Shown: piece by piece, positions 53,026 through 62,226 of the stretch | How the letters are laid out: each line of letters starts with the position of its first letter | How positions within the stretch are numbered: position 1 is the stretch's first letter | NCBI RefSeq assembly: GCF_031846485.1 | Contig: NZ_JAVRHQ010000015.1 | Span: 1-64,000, forward strand | Source of the DNA: Autumnicola tepida | GTDB lineage: Bacteria; Bacteroidota; Bacteroidia; Flavobacteriales; Flavobacteriaceae | Length of the DNA stretch: 64,000 bases | Reading direction: 5' to 3' | Position numbers and translations under genes: made by a program | The notes under the pieces: generated by a model | Told to the model about the DNA's origin: nothing | Database searches by the model: none | Seen by the model: the letters and a program-made list of their open reading frames with translations, nothing else

Positions 53026-55239
53026 TTAATTTATAGTATTTGAGTTCTCTTCCTGCATGCCTTCTTCCTTAAGATTTTCCCTTAAAAAATTGGTCATCTT
53101 AGTGTAAAGGTGAAGCCTTGTATTGCCCCCATAAATCCCGTGGTCCTTATCTGGGTAAATGGCCCATTGAAACTGCTTGTTTGCCTGAACTAGGGCTTCC
53201 ACCATGCGCATGGTATTCTGAAGGTGCACATTATCGTCTCCTCCCCCGTGTACCAGCAAAAAGTCCCCCTTAAGTTTTTCAACATGATTAATAGGAGAAT
53301 TATTATCGTAACCAGAAGGGTTTTCCTGTGGAGTAGTCATATATCTTTCAGTATAAATACTGTCATAAAACCTCCAGCTCGTCACAGGCGCCACGGCAAT
53401 AGCCATCGCAAAAGTATCATTCCCCTGCAGGATGCAGTTGGAAGACATAAAACCACCATAACTCCAGCCCCAGATACCAATCCTGTTCTTATCTATGTAA
53501 CTTCTCTCTCCAAATTTTTGCGCAGCGGCAATTTGGTCTTCCACTTCATATTTCCCCAGTTCCAGCTGGGTCACCTTTTTAAAGTCGGCGCCTCTAAAAC
53601 CGGTTCCATGGCCATCTACACAGGCAATTATAAAACCTTCATCTGCCAAAAGCTGGTACCAATAATCGTTAGTATTGAAGTAGGTATTGGAAACCGATTG
53701 CGAGCCGGGACCGGAATACTGGAACATCAGCAACGGATATTCCTTGTTTTCATCAAAATCCTGCGGCCTGATCATCCACATGTTCAGATCTTTTCCATTC
53801 ACCTCAATGGTGGAAATTTCTTTTGGAGAAAAATTATAAGCGGCTTCTTTTTTAAGCAATTCAGAATTATCTTTTATTTCCCTAAGCAGTTTTCCGTCTT
53901 TAGAACGGTGCAGCGTGAAAACATAAGGCGTCGAAGTGTTGGTAAAGGAATTGATGAAATAGGTATAATCTGCACTAAAATCTGCGCTGTTCGTCCCTGT
54001 TTTTTCGGTTAATTTTCTTTTGCCCTTTCCATTGGGTTTAATGGAATAAACTGTACGGTTCACACTGCCATCTTCTGTACTCTGATAATAAATACGGTTG
54101 TTCTTTTTATCAAAGCCGTAATAATCGGTCACTTCCCAGTTACCAGAAGTCACCTGGTTGATTAGGTCGCCACTTTCATCATAAAGATAAATATGGTTAT
54201 AACCATCTTTTTCACTGGTCCAGATAAAGCTGTTGTCTTCCAGGAAGGTAAGATTGTCGGTAATATCTATATAAGCTTCATCCTGTTCGTTCAGCACCAC
54301 TTCTTTGGAATTATTAGTGGCATCAACAAAAATAAGGTCGAGGTCATTCTGGTGGCGGTTAATTACCTGTACGCTAAGCAGCATTGGCTTCGCCGTCCAT
54401 TTTATACGCGGAATGTAAAAATCTTTATAATCTCCCAGTTCAATTTTTTCGCTTTCGGCGGAAGCCACATCATACATGTGCAGGGAAACTTTAGAATTTT
54501 CCTCGCCCGCCTTGGGATATTTAAAGGTGTATTCTGAAGGATATAAACTCTGCCCGAAAATGTCCATAGAAAATTCAGGAACGTTGGATTCGTCAAATTT
54601 CAGGTATGCGATCTTTTCTCCGGTAGGATCCCAATGGAAAGCTTTTACAAAAGCGAACTCCTCTTCATAAACCCAATCGGTAATACCATTTATGGTTTCA
54701 TTTTTCTTCCCGTCAAACGTCACCTGGGTCTCATTTCCTGAAGGGATATCGTACACATAAATATTGTTTTCAAAGACATAAGCTACTTTGGAAGCATCTG
54801 GAGAAAAAGTTGGCTCCTGCACTTTTTTATTGGTAAGTTGCGTGAGGCTTTTATCTTTAAAATCGTAGATATAATAAATGCCTTTGCTGGAGCGACGATA
54901 TATACTTTCAAGATTGGTAGAAAGCAAGAGCTTATCTTCTTTCGGGCTTAACTCGAATCCCTGGAAAGAAGAAATACCTTCAAGATCACTACTGCTAAGC
55001 ATGGTCCGTACTTTTTCACCCGTTGCGTATTTATAAACATCAAGATTCGTAAGGCCACTGTTGCGGTCTCGGTTTAAAACAAGGTATTCTATGCCGTTTT
55101 GCAGGGATTGAAGAGACTGTAAACGCTCCTGCCGGAAGGTACCATTCCAAATTTCTTCAAGAGTAATTTGTTTTTCCTGAGCGTAAATCATTGAGGTTGT
55201 AAACACTAGAAAGGCAACAACCATTTTAGAGAACTTCAT
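53026..55239 (-). CDS. Dipeptidyl peptidase IV-type serine peptidase (S9B)
   Basis: This 737-residue protein has a signal peptide (1-20, ending IYA). The N-terminal beta-propeller spans about 40-480, with the double-Glu motif in DWVYEEEFAF that binds substrate amino termini. The C-terminal alpha/beta-hydrolase has Ser593 (GWSYGG), Asp668 (GGGDDNVH) and His700 (DKDHGIYGG). It removes N-terminal dipeptides, usually Xaa-Pro, in the periplasm. It is the first gene of an operon with two peptide symporters, which would take up the products. Confidence 0.95.
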   Translation of the reverse strand: MKFSKMVVAFLVFTTSMIYAQEKQITLEEIWNGTFRQERLQSLQSLQNGIEYLVLNRDRNSGLTNLDVYKYATGEKVRTMLSSSDLEGISSFQGFELSPKEDKLLLSTNLESIYRRSSKGIYYIYDFKDKSLTQLTNKKVQEPTFSPDASKVAYVFENNIYVYDIPSGNETQVTFDGKKNETINGITDWVYEEEFAFVKAFHWDPTGEKIAYLKFDESNVPEFSMDIFGQSLYPSEYTFKYPKAGEENSKVSLHMYDVASAESEKIELGDYKDFYIPRIKWTAKPMLLSVQVINRHQNDLDLIFVDATNNSKEVVLNEQDEAYIDITDNLTFLEDNSFIWTSEKDGYNHIYLYDESGDLINQVTSGNWEVTDYYGFDKKNNRIYYQSTEDGSVNRTVYSIKPNGKGKRKLTEKTGTNSADFSADYTYFINSFTNTSTPYVFTLHRSKDGKLLREIKDNSELLKKEAAYNFSPKEISTIEVNGKDLNMWMIRPQDFDENKEYPLLMFQYSGPGSQSVSNTYFNTNDYWYQLLADEGFIIACVDGHGTGFRGADFKKVTQLELGKYEVEDQIAAAQKFGERSYIDKNRIGIWGWSYGGFMSSNCILQGNDTFAMAIAVAPVTSWRFYDSIYTERYMTTPQENPSGYDNNSPINHVEKLKGDFLLVHGGGDDNVHLQNTMRMVEALVQANKQFQWAIYPDKDHGIYGGNTRLHLYTKMTNFLRENLKEEGMQEENSNTIN

Positions 55240-55399
55240 ATTTTTTCAAAAATATTTATTGACCGCCAAGTTTACTAAATTTTCAGCAAAAAAAGTAGCG
55301 GAGAGGTGTTAAATACTAATGATTTGTTAAAGAAAAAATCACGCCAGACCTGGCTTTCCTCCTGTTTTATCTTCTTTATGCATCCAGAAATAACAATTG

Positions 55400-55407
55400 T
55401 ATATTTG
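55400..55407 (+). promoter_or_regulatory. Candidate -7 element upstream of mvaA
   Basis: TATATTTG fits TAnnTTTG and lies 22 bases before the HMG-CoA reductase ATG. The -33 region is not convincing. Confidence 0.45.
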
Positions 55408-55429
55408 CCCCTACCAAAAACTATCAAAA

Positions 55430-56749
55430 ATGAGCCAACCTGTAGCAGGTTTTTCAAAGCTGGACAAAGAGGAAAAAATTGAATGGTTAAGCAGCCAATA
55501 CCTTCAGGATAATCCGGAAGCCGTAAAAATTCTCAAACAGTATTGGAATGAAGACCCCAAGCTGCAGCAACTTCATGATGAATTTACCGAGAATACCATT
55601 TCCAACTTTTACCTGCCTTTCGGGATAGCCCCAAATTTCCTTATCAATGGGAAATTACTTGCTATTCCAATGGTAATTGAAGAAAGTTCTGTTATTGCCG
55701 CGGCAAGTAAGGCCGCAAAATTCTGGGGCAGCCGCGGTGGCTTTAAAGCTGAAGTGCTTGGCACAAAAAAAATAGGGCAGGTTCATTTTATCTATTCAGG
55801 AGAAAAGCAAAAGTTAGAGCGGTTTTTCAACAAGCTAAAGCCGCAGTTATTCAGTTCGGTAAAAGAAATTACCCGAAATATGGAAAAACGCGGTGGTGGC
55901 GTTTTAGACATTGAACTTAGGGAGAAAACCGATTCTCTGGCCAATTATTATCAGCTGCACTGCAATTTTGAAACAAAAGATTCCATGGGCGCGAATTTTA
56001 TTAATTCCTGCCTGGAAAAGTTCGCCCAGGTTCTCAAAGATGAAGCCCACAACTGGCCGGAATTTAATTCCGAAGAAAAGGAAATTGAGATCCTGATGAG
56101 CATACTTTCCAACTATGTGCCGGAATGTATTGTTAGAGCTGAAGTAAGCTGTCCTGTAGAAGAACTTTCTGAAGAAGGAGGCATGAGCGGAGCAAAATTT
56201 GCCAGTAAATTTATCAGGGCCATCCGCATTGCCGAAATTGAAAAATATAGGGCAGTTACCCACAACAAGGGTATTATGAATGGAATAGACGCCGTGGTGC
56301 TGGCTACCGGAAATGATTTTAGGGCTGTGGAAGCGGGAATACATGCCTATGCAGCAAAAGATGGAAATTACAACAGCCTTACACACGCCACGGTCGAAAA
56401 CGGCGTTTTCAAGTTTTGGCTGGAGGTCCCGCTGGCCCTGGGCACTGTGGGAGGACTTACCAGCCTGCACCCGCTCGTTAAACTGGCGCTTGAAATGCTG
56501 CAGAAACCATCTGCCGGAGAATTGATGGAAGTCGTGGCCGTGGCCGGACTGGCCCAGAATTTTGGGGCGGTACAATCTTTAATTACCACAGGAATCCAGC
56601 AGGGACACATGAAAATGCACCTTATGAATATCCTCAACCAACAGCAGGCCACTCCAGAAGAAAAAAAAGCTATCATTGAATATTTTAAAAGGCATACGGT
56701 TTCCCACAGCAGCGTGATTAATCAACTGGAAAAAATAAGGCAGCAATGA
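55430..56749 (+). CDS. mvaA: Hydroxymethylglutaryl-CoA reductase, class II type
   Basis: This 439-residue enzyme interconverts HMG-CoA and mevalonate. It shows EESSVIAAASKAAKFW at the start of the substrate site, DSMGANFINSCLE, and a C-terminal small domain with GHMKMHL followed by HTVSHSSV. The class II type occurs in bacteria with the mevalonate route, including Flavobacteriaceae. ATG 55430 is chosen because the 11 upstream codons (from 55397) overlap the promoter-like TATATTTG box. It overlaps the GHMP kinase gene by 4 bases. Confidence 0.93.
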   Translation: MSQPVAGFSKLDKEEKIEWLSSQYLQDNPEAVKILKQYWNEDPKLQQLHDEFTENTISNFYLPFGIAPNFLINGKLLAIPMVIEESSVIAAASKAAKFWGSRGGFKAEVLGTKKIGQVHFIYSGEKQKLERFFNKLKPQLFSSVKEITRNMEKRGGGVLDIELREKTDSLANYYQLHCNFETKDSMGANFINSCLEKFAQVLKDEAHNWPEFNSEEKEIEILMSILSNYVPECIVRAEVSCPVEELSEEGGMSGAKFASKFIRAIRIAEIEKYRAVTHNKGIMNGIDAVVLATGNDFRAVEAGIHAYAAKDGNYNSLTHATVENGVFKFWLEVPLALGTVGGLTSLHPLVKLALEMLQKPSAGELMEVVAVAGLAQNFGAVQSLITTGIQQGHMKMHLMNILNQQQATPEEKKAIIEYFKRHTVSHSSVINQLEKIRQQ

Positions 56750-57660
56750 AGAACTTCTACAGTAACGGAAAATTGCTCATCACAGGCGAATATGCCGTAT
56801 TAAACGGGGCAAAAGCCTTGACTGTGCCCACTAAATATGGCCAGGAGTCAGATATTGAGGAAGCACCTTCAGGGAAAATCGAATGGCAAAGCTTTAATGA
56901 CAAAGGTGAAATCTGGTACAGCGGAACCTTTGGTATTAAAAGGGAAGAAATAAAATGCACTTCTGAAAATTTAAATTCGGAAGTGACTGAACGCCTGTTG
57001 CAGATATTAAGAGCTGCAAATAAAATGAACCCGGCAATCCTCCAGGCTTCAGGATATCATGTAGAAACAAGGTTAAATTTTGACAGAAACTGGGGCCTTG
57101 GTACTTCTTCAACTTTAATTAATAATATTGCGCAGTGGTTTGAGATAGATGCGTACAAACTTTTGGAAAAAACCTTTGGGGGCAGCGGATTTGATATCGC
57201 GGCCGCACAACATAATTCACCTTTAACGTACCAAATTGGGCAAAATGAACGTCAGGTTCTAAAAGCCCATTTTGACCCTGACTTTAAAGACGAAATATTT
57301 TTTGTTTACCTTAACCGGAAACAGAACAGCCGCCAGGCAATCGCCCATTTCAGGAATCAGCCGCAGGAAAATATGGATGTTCTTATCGAAAAAATCTCCA
57401 ATCTTACTTTACAATTTATAGATTGCACAGAAATTTCAGAATTTGAAATGCTTATGGAAATACATGAGACATTGATTTCAAAGGTCATTCAGCTTCCAAA
57501 GGTGAAAACCGACTTATTTAAGGATTATTCCAGGAAAATTAAAAGCCTGGGCGGCTGGGGAGGTGATTTTATAATGGCTACCGGCGGGGCAGAAGAAAAG
57601 GCGTACTTCAGAAAAAAAGGTTATGAGATTATTATCAGTTATGAAGATATGGTTCTTTAG
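56746..57660 (+). CDS. GHMP-family kinase (GYDIA type), mevalonate-pathway candidate
   Basis: This 304-residue protein has the GHMP kinase fold: an N-terminal GKLLITGEYAVLNGAKAL, the phosphate loop WGLGTSSTLI (about 122-131) and a C-terminal GWGGDFIMATGG. The GFDIA motif replaces the GYDIA seen in the named family. It overlaps mvaA by 4 bases (ATGA), so it probably phosphorylates mevalonate or a related alcohol. The exact substrate is not shown by sequence. Confidence 0.88.
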   Translation: MKNFYSNGKLLITGEYAVLNGAKALTVPTKYGQESDIEEAPSGKIEWQSFNDKGEIWYSGTFGIKREEIKCTSENLNSEVTERLLQILRAANKMNPAILQASGYHVETRLNFDRNWGLGTSSTLINNIAQWFEIDAYKLLEKTFGGSGFDIAAAQHNSPLTYQIGQNERQVLKAHFDPDFKDEIFFVYLNRKQNSRQAIAHFRNQPQENMDVLIEKISNLTLQFIDCTEISEFEMLMEIHETLISKVIQLPKVKTDLFKDYSRKIKSLGGWGGDFIMATGGAEEKAYFRKKGYEIIISYEDMVL

Positions 57661-57728
57661 CAGCCAAAACTTCAGCAATGAAGTAAGAGAAAGAGTATAA
57701 ACTTTTAAAAAAGTACAGATATTAATTT

Positions 57729-57783
57729 TACCCTTCCGTCATTCCTACGGAATGCCACCTTCCCTTAAAAAAGGGAAGGAGCT
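57729..57783. repeat. Dispersed stem-loop repeat, copy 3
   Basis: CCTTCCGTCATTCCTACGGAATGCC precedes CACCTTCCCTTAAAAAAGGGAAGGAG. The right stem matches copies 1 and 2. The left arm is a different hairpin (CCGT...ACGG). Confidence 0.7.
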
Positions 57784-57803
57784 TTTTAATCGCATTAACC
57801 TGA

Positions 57804-57857
57804 CTCCGCCTTTCATTCTAACGGAATGCCACCTTCCCTTGAAAAGAGAGAGGAGCT
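57804..57857. repeat. Dispersed stem-loop repeat, copy 4
   Basis: This is a direct repeat of copy 3 about 75 bases further on, with AACGGAATGCCACCTTCCCTT conserved and the right arm degraded to GAAAAGAGAGAGGAG. Confidence 0.65.
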
Positions 57858-57902
57858 TTTGCTGGTAGTTTTTCATTTTGATCTCGACCTTAAATATCAG
57901 CA

Positions 57903-57933
57903 ACAAAAAAGCCTCCAGGTGGGAGGCTTTTTA
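57903..57933. terminator. Bidirectional terminator between the GHMP kinase gene and ppiD
   Basis: AAAAAAGCCTCC and GGAGGCTTTTT flank a 5-base loop. It has T-runs on both strands, serves ppiD directly (20 bases past its stop) and can also stop the convergent GHMP kinase transcript. Confidence 0.9.
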
Positions 57934-57952
57934 CATTTTAAAACTTTACCGA

Positions 57953-60073
57953 CTAATAAAACTTAGCCCTGTTATCTTCAATATCAGCTTTCTTCTTTAA
58001 GGCTTCAAAGACCCTTGAACCTGCAGTTTGCCTGCGGCGCGCAGTTTCCTGCTGTGCAACAGCATTATAAGAGTTAAGGGCAGGAGCCTCAGTCCTGTTG
58101 GTTACTTTAAATACATATACTCCTTTTTCACCTGCAACAGGTTTGCTCATTTCCCCAGCTTCAAGTCCAAACGCAGCACCAACCACTTCCGGCTCTCTTC
58201 CGGCACCAGCCAAAGTTGGGCTCGCAAGATTTACTGCACTCGCGTTCTGAACAACCACATTCTGATTTTCAGCAATTTCCTGCAAAGATCCTGCGCTGAT
58301 TCTTTCTTTTATAATTTCAGCTTTCTTACGTTTTGTGATAATAGGAATAACCCTTGAAGAAGCTTCTTCAACACTGGTTACGCCGGCATCATTTTTAGCG
58401 GTTACCTGGGCAACCACATAGCCGTTTGGAGTATCAAAGCGCTTCACATCCCCGGAATTTACATCTTCCTGGAAAGCCCACTGGATCACGTTACGCTGAG
58501 CGCCCACCCCGGGAAGGGTTTCGTCAAGAGCTTTCACGCTTCTCGCTGTTCTTACCTCATAATTGCTGCTTTTTGCCTGTTCAGCAAAATTATTGTCTCC
58601 CGCAGCTATCTGGAATTTTGTCACCTCGTTGAAAAGATCGTTCCTGGACCTTTCTGAAGGCTCAATTTCTTTAGCGATTGTGGCGATTTTTACCGCTTTC
58701 TCCTCATCTGTCTGCTCATCTATGGAAATCACATGATATCCCACTTCGGTTTCCACAACGCCAATATCACCTTCTTCATTTTCGAAAACGTAATTCTCAA
58801 AAGCAGGGATCATCATTCCCGGAGAGAAATATCCAAGATCACCGCCTTCTTCCTTATTAGAACGGTCTGAAGAAAACTGGGAAGCAAGTTCAGCGAATTT
58901 GGATTCGTCCCTTCTTACCACCCCGGCAAGACTATCAGCCAAAGCCTGCGCTTCTTCCTTTGTCCTGGTTACATCAGGATCTATCTGTGTTCCCTGGTAG
59001 GTGATAAGGATATGGCTTGCCTTTACAGAATCGGGCATTTGCTTTGTCTCCAATAATTTTGTAGCCTTCCAGTATCCGTTTTCTTCATACGGGCCAAAAA
59101 CTTCACCTTCTGAAAGATTATAAATCTCGTCTGCAATTCCCTTTGGAAGATCACTTTTGAATACAAAACGATCTGCATAAGGCAAATCTGAATACTGGTT
59201 AACAAAATCTTCAATATTATCAGTATTCCTGAAACCGGCTATGGTATCGTTGCTTTTTGAAGCGGAATTAAATTCCACCCTGCTTTCCAGTGATTCTGTA
59301 ACTGCCTGTTTCGCTTCTGCCCTGTCTTCAGAAGAAGCCTTTTCTTCAAAAAACACATATTGCAGGTTTACAGATTTCTCTGTTTCAAACTGCGCAGAAT
59401 GATTATTGATATACTCTTTAATTTCAGATTTGCTCACCTCTACTTCGTCATCTGGCACTGAAGAATAAGGGATTTGCACAAACTGAAGGTCTATATTGTC
59501 ATTTTGCATCCTGTAGGCCTGCTCAGCTTCAGTCAGCGTCGCGCCAACACCTGCACTAATCATATTAAGATACAAACTCTGGCGGGCAGTTTCTGCCATA
59601 TTTTGAGTGTACTGCTCCCATTGCGCATAAGCCTGCGGAGAAGTAGCTCTTAAATTGGCAACATACTCCCTTAGCCTGTTTTCATCAAAAATCCCGGCTT
59701 CATTAACAAAATTAGGATTATTGGACATTTGCGCCCGGATCATTTGCGTGATCTGGTCTTCTTCTGCCCTAAGGCCAATTTCCTCCAGCTGGTCCTCAAT
59801 AATGAGCTGCCTTAGCTGCTGGTCCCAAACACGATTGGCGGCCTGCGTAGTACTAATACTCCCGCCACTGTTACGCTGAAGCGCCTCTACCTGTCTTGCA
59901 AATTCCTCTCTGCTTAACTCCTCACCATTTACAGATGCGATTACGTTTTGTGACTTTTGGGAAGATAAGCCCCCGTTACGGATCACGTCGGCCAACACGA
60001 ATGAAAATAATGCCAATGCGATGATCACAATCAGAAAAACAGAACGCTGCCTGATTTTATTTAATACTGCCAT
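57953..60073 (-). CDS. ppiD: Peptidylprolyl isomerase PpiD-like (SurA_N/parvulin)
   Basis: This 706-residue protein has an N-terminal membrane anchor (about 12-32) and a large periplasmic part. A SurA_N-like chaperone region spans about 40-150, and one full parvulin domain about 345-450 (KASHILITYQG..., SNKEEGGDLGYFSPGMM, ENEEGDIGVVETEVGYHVI). A second, weaker parvulin-like segment follows. PpiD assists folding of outer-membrane proteins near the translocon. It is the last gene of the LptC/CNNM series. Confidence 0.93.
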   Translation of the reverse strand: MAVLNKIRQRSVFLIVIIALALFSFVLADVIRNGGLSSQKSQNVIASVNGEELSREEFARQVEALQRNSGGSISTTQAANRVWDQQLRQLIIEDQLEEIGLRAEEDQITQMIRAQMSNNPNFVNEAGIFDENRLREYVANLRATSPQAYAQWEQYTQNMAETARQSLYLNMISAGVGATLTEAEQAYRMQNDNIDLQFVQIPYSSVPDDEVEVSKSEIKEYINNHSAQFETEKSVNLQYVFFEEKASSEDRAEAKQAVTESLESRVEFNSASKSNDTIAGFRNTDNIEDFVNQYSDLPYADRFVFKSDLPKGIADEIYNLSEGEVFGPYEENGYWKATKLLETKQMPDSVKASHILITYQGTQIDPDVTRTKEEAQALADSLAGVVRRDESKFAELASQFSSDRSNKEEGGDLGYFSPGMMIPAFENYVFENEEGDIGVVETEVGYHVISIDEQTDEEKAVKIATIAKEIEPSERSRNDLFNEVTKFQIAAGDNNFAEQAKSSNYEVRTARSVKALDETLPGVGAQRNVIQWAFQEDVNSGDVKRFDTPNGYVVAQVTAKNDAGVTSVEEASSRVIPIITKRKKAEIIKERISAGSLQEIAENQNVVVQNASAVNLASPTLAGAGREPEVVGAAFGLEAGEMSKPVAGEKGVYVFKVTNRTEAPALNSYNAVAQQETARRRQTAGSRVFEALKKKADIEDNRAKFY

Positions 60074-60167
60074 TTTTAATTGTTATTTATCAAAATATAG
60101 TGGGCGAAAATAGTGTTTTTAGCCTAATAATAAAACTAATAATTAGCAAAATATTAACTCAATATTC

Positions 60168-61457
60168 CTAGTCGGCCGGTTTAATTTTCACCTCCACCAG
60201 TTCAATTTTCGTATTGGAAACTTCCAGGATGCGGAATTCAAAATTCTCTATTTGCAGGACCTCGCCCTGCTGCGGAATTTCTTCGGTATGATGCACAATA
60301 AAACCTCCCAGGGTTTCGTAGTTTTCCCCTTCTGGAATTTCGAGTTTATAGGTTTCATTTACATAGTCTACTTCAGTGCGAGCTGAAAATTTATAATGAT
60401 TCTCCCCAAGTTTTTCTTCAATAAGAATGGCAGAATCGTGTTCATCTTCAATTTCGCCAAATAGCTCTTCCACAATATCCTCCACCGTCATCATACCGCT
60501 GGTGCCCCCATATTCATCTATAACCACAGCGATACTTTTCCGCTTTTTAATAAGGATATTCAGCACATCTTTAACCCACATGGTTTCGGGCACGAATATT
60601 ACCGGCAATAAAATTGATTTTATAGAGGATGGCTTTTTAAAAAGTTCAAAAGAGTGTACATAACCAATAATATCGTCTATGGTCTCGTTATAAACCAGAA
60701 TTTTGGAAAGTCCCGTTTCGGTAAATTTGTTAATTAAATCCCGCGGATCTTCTTTCTGGTCCACACCAATGATTTCTGTACGCGGAATCATGACTTCCCG
60801 GGCTTTTATATCTGAAAATTCGAGCGCATTCTGAAAAATCTGAATTTCGGAATCTACTTCTTCATCTTCCTCCACGGTTTCCATCTGTTCACTTATAAAA
60901 TTTCCCAGTTCCACTTTACTGAAAGCAAGCTGCACCTCATCCCCTTCAGTCTTAAAAAACCTTTTCAGCACAAGATCCGAAACCCAGATCACAAATGAAG
61001 AAATAAAGCTGAACAACACATAGAAGAAATAAGCCGGCACTGCAAAAAACTTCAGCATATTATTGGCGTAAATCTGAAAAAATACTTTGGGAAGAAATTC
61101 TGCCGTAACCAAAATTATTAAGGTAGAAATTATGGTTTGGGTGAGAAGGCTTAGATCTACGATAAGATAATTAAGGAAACTGTCGTCTGCCGTTTGTATC
61201 CCGCTTAGCCATTCCATGAGCAAATCCCCCATAAAAAAACTGTAAATCACCAGCGCAATGTTATTGCCCACCAGCATGGTGGCGATAAACTTGGACGGTT
61301 TTTTTGTAAGGCGCTTTAAGACTTTTGCCAAAAAATCATTCTGCCGCTTCTCAATTTCAATAAAAATCTTGTTGGAAGAAACATAGGCGATTTCCATTCC
61401 CGAGAAAAAAGCAGAAAGCAACAGAGAAAGAACAATAATCAAGATTTCTACATCCAT
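60168..61457 (-). CDS. CNNM/CorC-family protein (DUF21, CBS pair, CorC_HlyC domain)
   Basis: This 429-residue protein has an N-terminal DUF21 membrane domain of about four helices (1 to about 160). A CBS pair follows (about 205-320, REVMIPRTEIIGVDQKEDPRDLI and VKDVLNILIKKRKSIAVVIDEYGGTSGMMTVEDIVEELFG), then a C-terminal CorC_HlyC domain. These proteins handle Mg2+ or other cations. GldE of gliding flavobacteria has the same layout, but that name is not justified by context here. It starts 5 bases after the small membrane-protein gene. Confidence 0.92.
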   Translation of the reverse strand: MDVEILIIVLSLLLSAFFSGMEIAYVSSNKIFIEIEKRQNDFLAKVLKRLTKKPSKFIATMLVGNNIALVIYSFFMGDLLMEWLSGIQTADDSFLNYLIVDLSLLTQTIISTLIILVTAEFLPKVFFQIYANNMLKFFAVPAYFFYVLFSFISSFVIWVSDLVLKRFFKTEGDEVQLAFSKVELGNFISEQMETVEEDEEVDSEIQIFQNALEFSDIKAREVMIPRTEIIGVDQKEDPRDLINKFTETGLSKILVYNETIDDIIGYVHSFELFKKPSSIKSILLPVIFVPETMWVKDVLNILIKKRKSIAVVIDEYGGTSGMMTVEDIVEELFGEIEDEHDSAILIEEKLGENHYKFSARTEVDYVNETYKLEIPEGENYETLGGFIVHHTEEIPQQGEVLQIENFEFRILEVSNTKIELVEVKIKPAD

Positions 61458-61462
61458 AGGAA

Positions 61463-61657
61463 TTATTCTTCGTTGCGGTCCTTATACTTCTGCCGGAAAC
61501 GTCTTTTAAAAAAGAACATGAAAATTGAGATACCTACAAAAAAGAGAAATACATAGGCGCGGCTGCGCTCGGTATTCCAGATTCTTATAGCTTCAAAAAT
61601 AAAGAAAGCCGCGAATACCAGATAGGCATATTCAAAAAACTTGAAATATTTACTCAT
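61463..61657 (-). CDS. Small membrane protein of unknown function
   Basis: This 64-residue protein has two membrane segments (about 6-24 and 36-52) and a basic tail (FKRRFRQKYKDRNEE). ATG 61657 is preferred to 61675 because it overlaps the lptC stop by 8 bases in the usual coupled way. It lies between lptC and the CNNM gene. Confidence 0.78.
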   Translation of the reverse strand: MSKYFKFFEYAYLVFAAFFIFEAIRIWNTERSRAYVFLFFVGISIFMFFFKRRFRQKYKDRNEE

Positions 61658-62225
61658 CCTCTTCTTCTGTTTCATCTAAAATTTGCACCCCAATATTTGT
61701 CCTTGACCGGAAATTACCGAAATTCTGGTTAGAATCAAAACCCTGTCCCTGGTTCACCCCGCCGTCAGGAAATTTTATTGTATTGGGCCTGTCGGTAAAA
61801 ACCCAGCTTTTATTCTGGTCCCAGTAAAGCTGACTGGCTTCCAGCTGGGTGCTGTCACTGGTTACAATTACCACATTTCCCCTTAAATCTATCAAGCCTG
61901 TTTCGTCGTAGATAATCCCGTAATCTGAAGTGATGGTGTTTTTTTCATTATTCTCATCAAAGAACTCCACCTCCAAACCATCAGGAAATTCCCTGAACGG
62001 AAAATTCTTATTGGTATAGTCATACATTTGGGGACTACGCAGGATTGCCACCAGCCTGCCGGAATCGGTGAATTTAAGGTTTAGCCCTTCGGCAACAGCC
62101 TGGGGAGAATCTCCCTGCAGGTCCATTTCCCTTACCTCGTTTAAATTACCCTGGCATGAAAAAAGCATTGTCACGCCTATAAGCGTGACAATGCCAGAAA
62201 TTATGTGGTTATATTTTAATCTCAT
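61650..62225 (-). CDS. lptC: LPS export periplasmic lipoprotein LptC
   Basis: This 191-residue protein has a lipobox-like Cys24 (MLFSC) after a membrane helix. A beta-jellyroll follows, with AVAEGLNLKFTDSGRLVAILRSPQMYDYTN and GLIDLRGNVVIVTSDSTQLEASQLYWDQ, typical of LptC/LptA. It takes lipopolysaccharide from LptBFG and hands it to LptA. ATG 62225 lies 2 bases before the stop of the TPR gene, so they are coupled. The lipid anchor, rather than a plain membrane anchor, is the notable variation. Confidence 0.93.
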   Translation of the reverse strand: MRLKYNHIISGIVTLIGVTMLFSCQGNLNEVREMDLQGDSPQAVAEGLNLKFTDSGRLVAILRSPQMYDYTNKNFPFREFPDGLEVEFFDENNEKNTITSDYGIIYDETGLIDLRGNVVIVTSDSTQLEASQLYWDQNKSWVFTDRPNTIKFPDGGVNQGQGFDSNQNFGNFRSRTNIGVQILDETEEEDE

Positions 62226-62226
62226 A

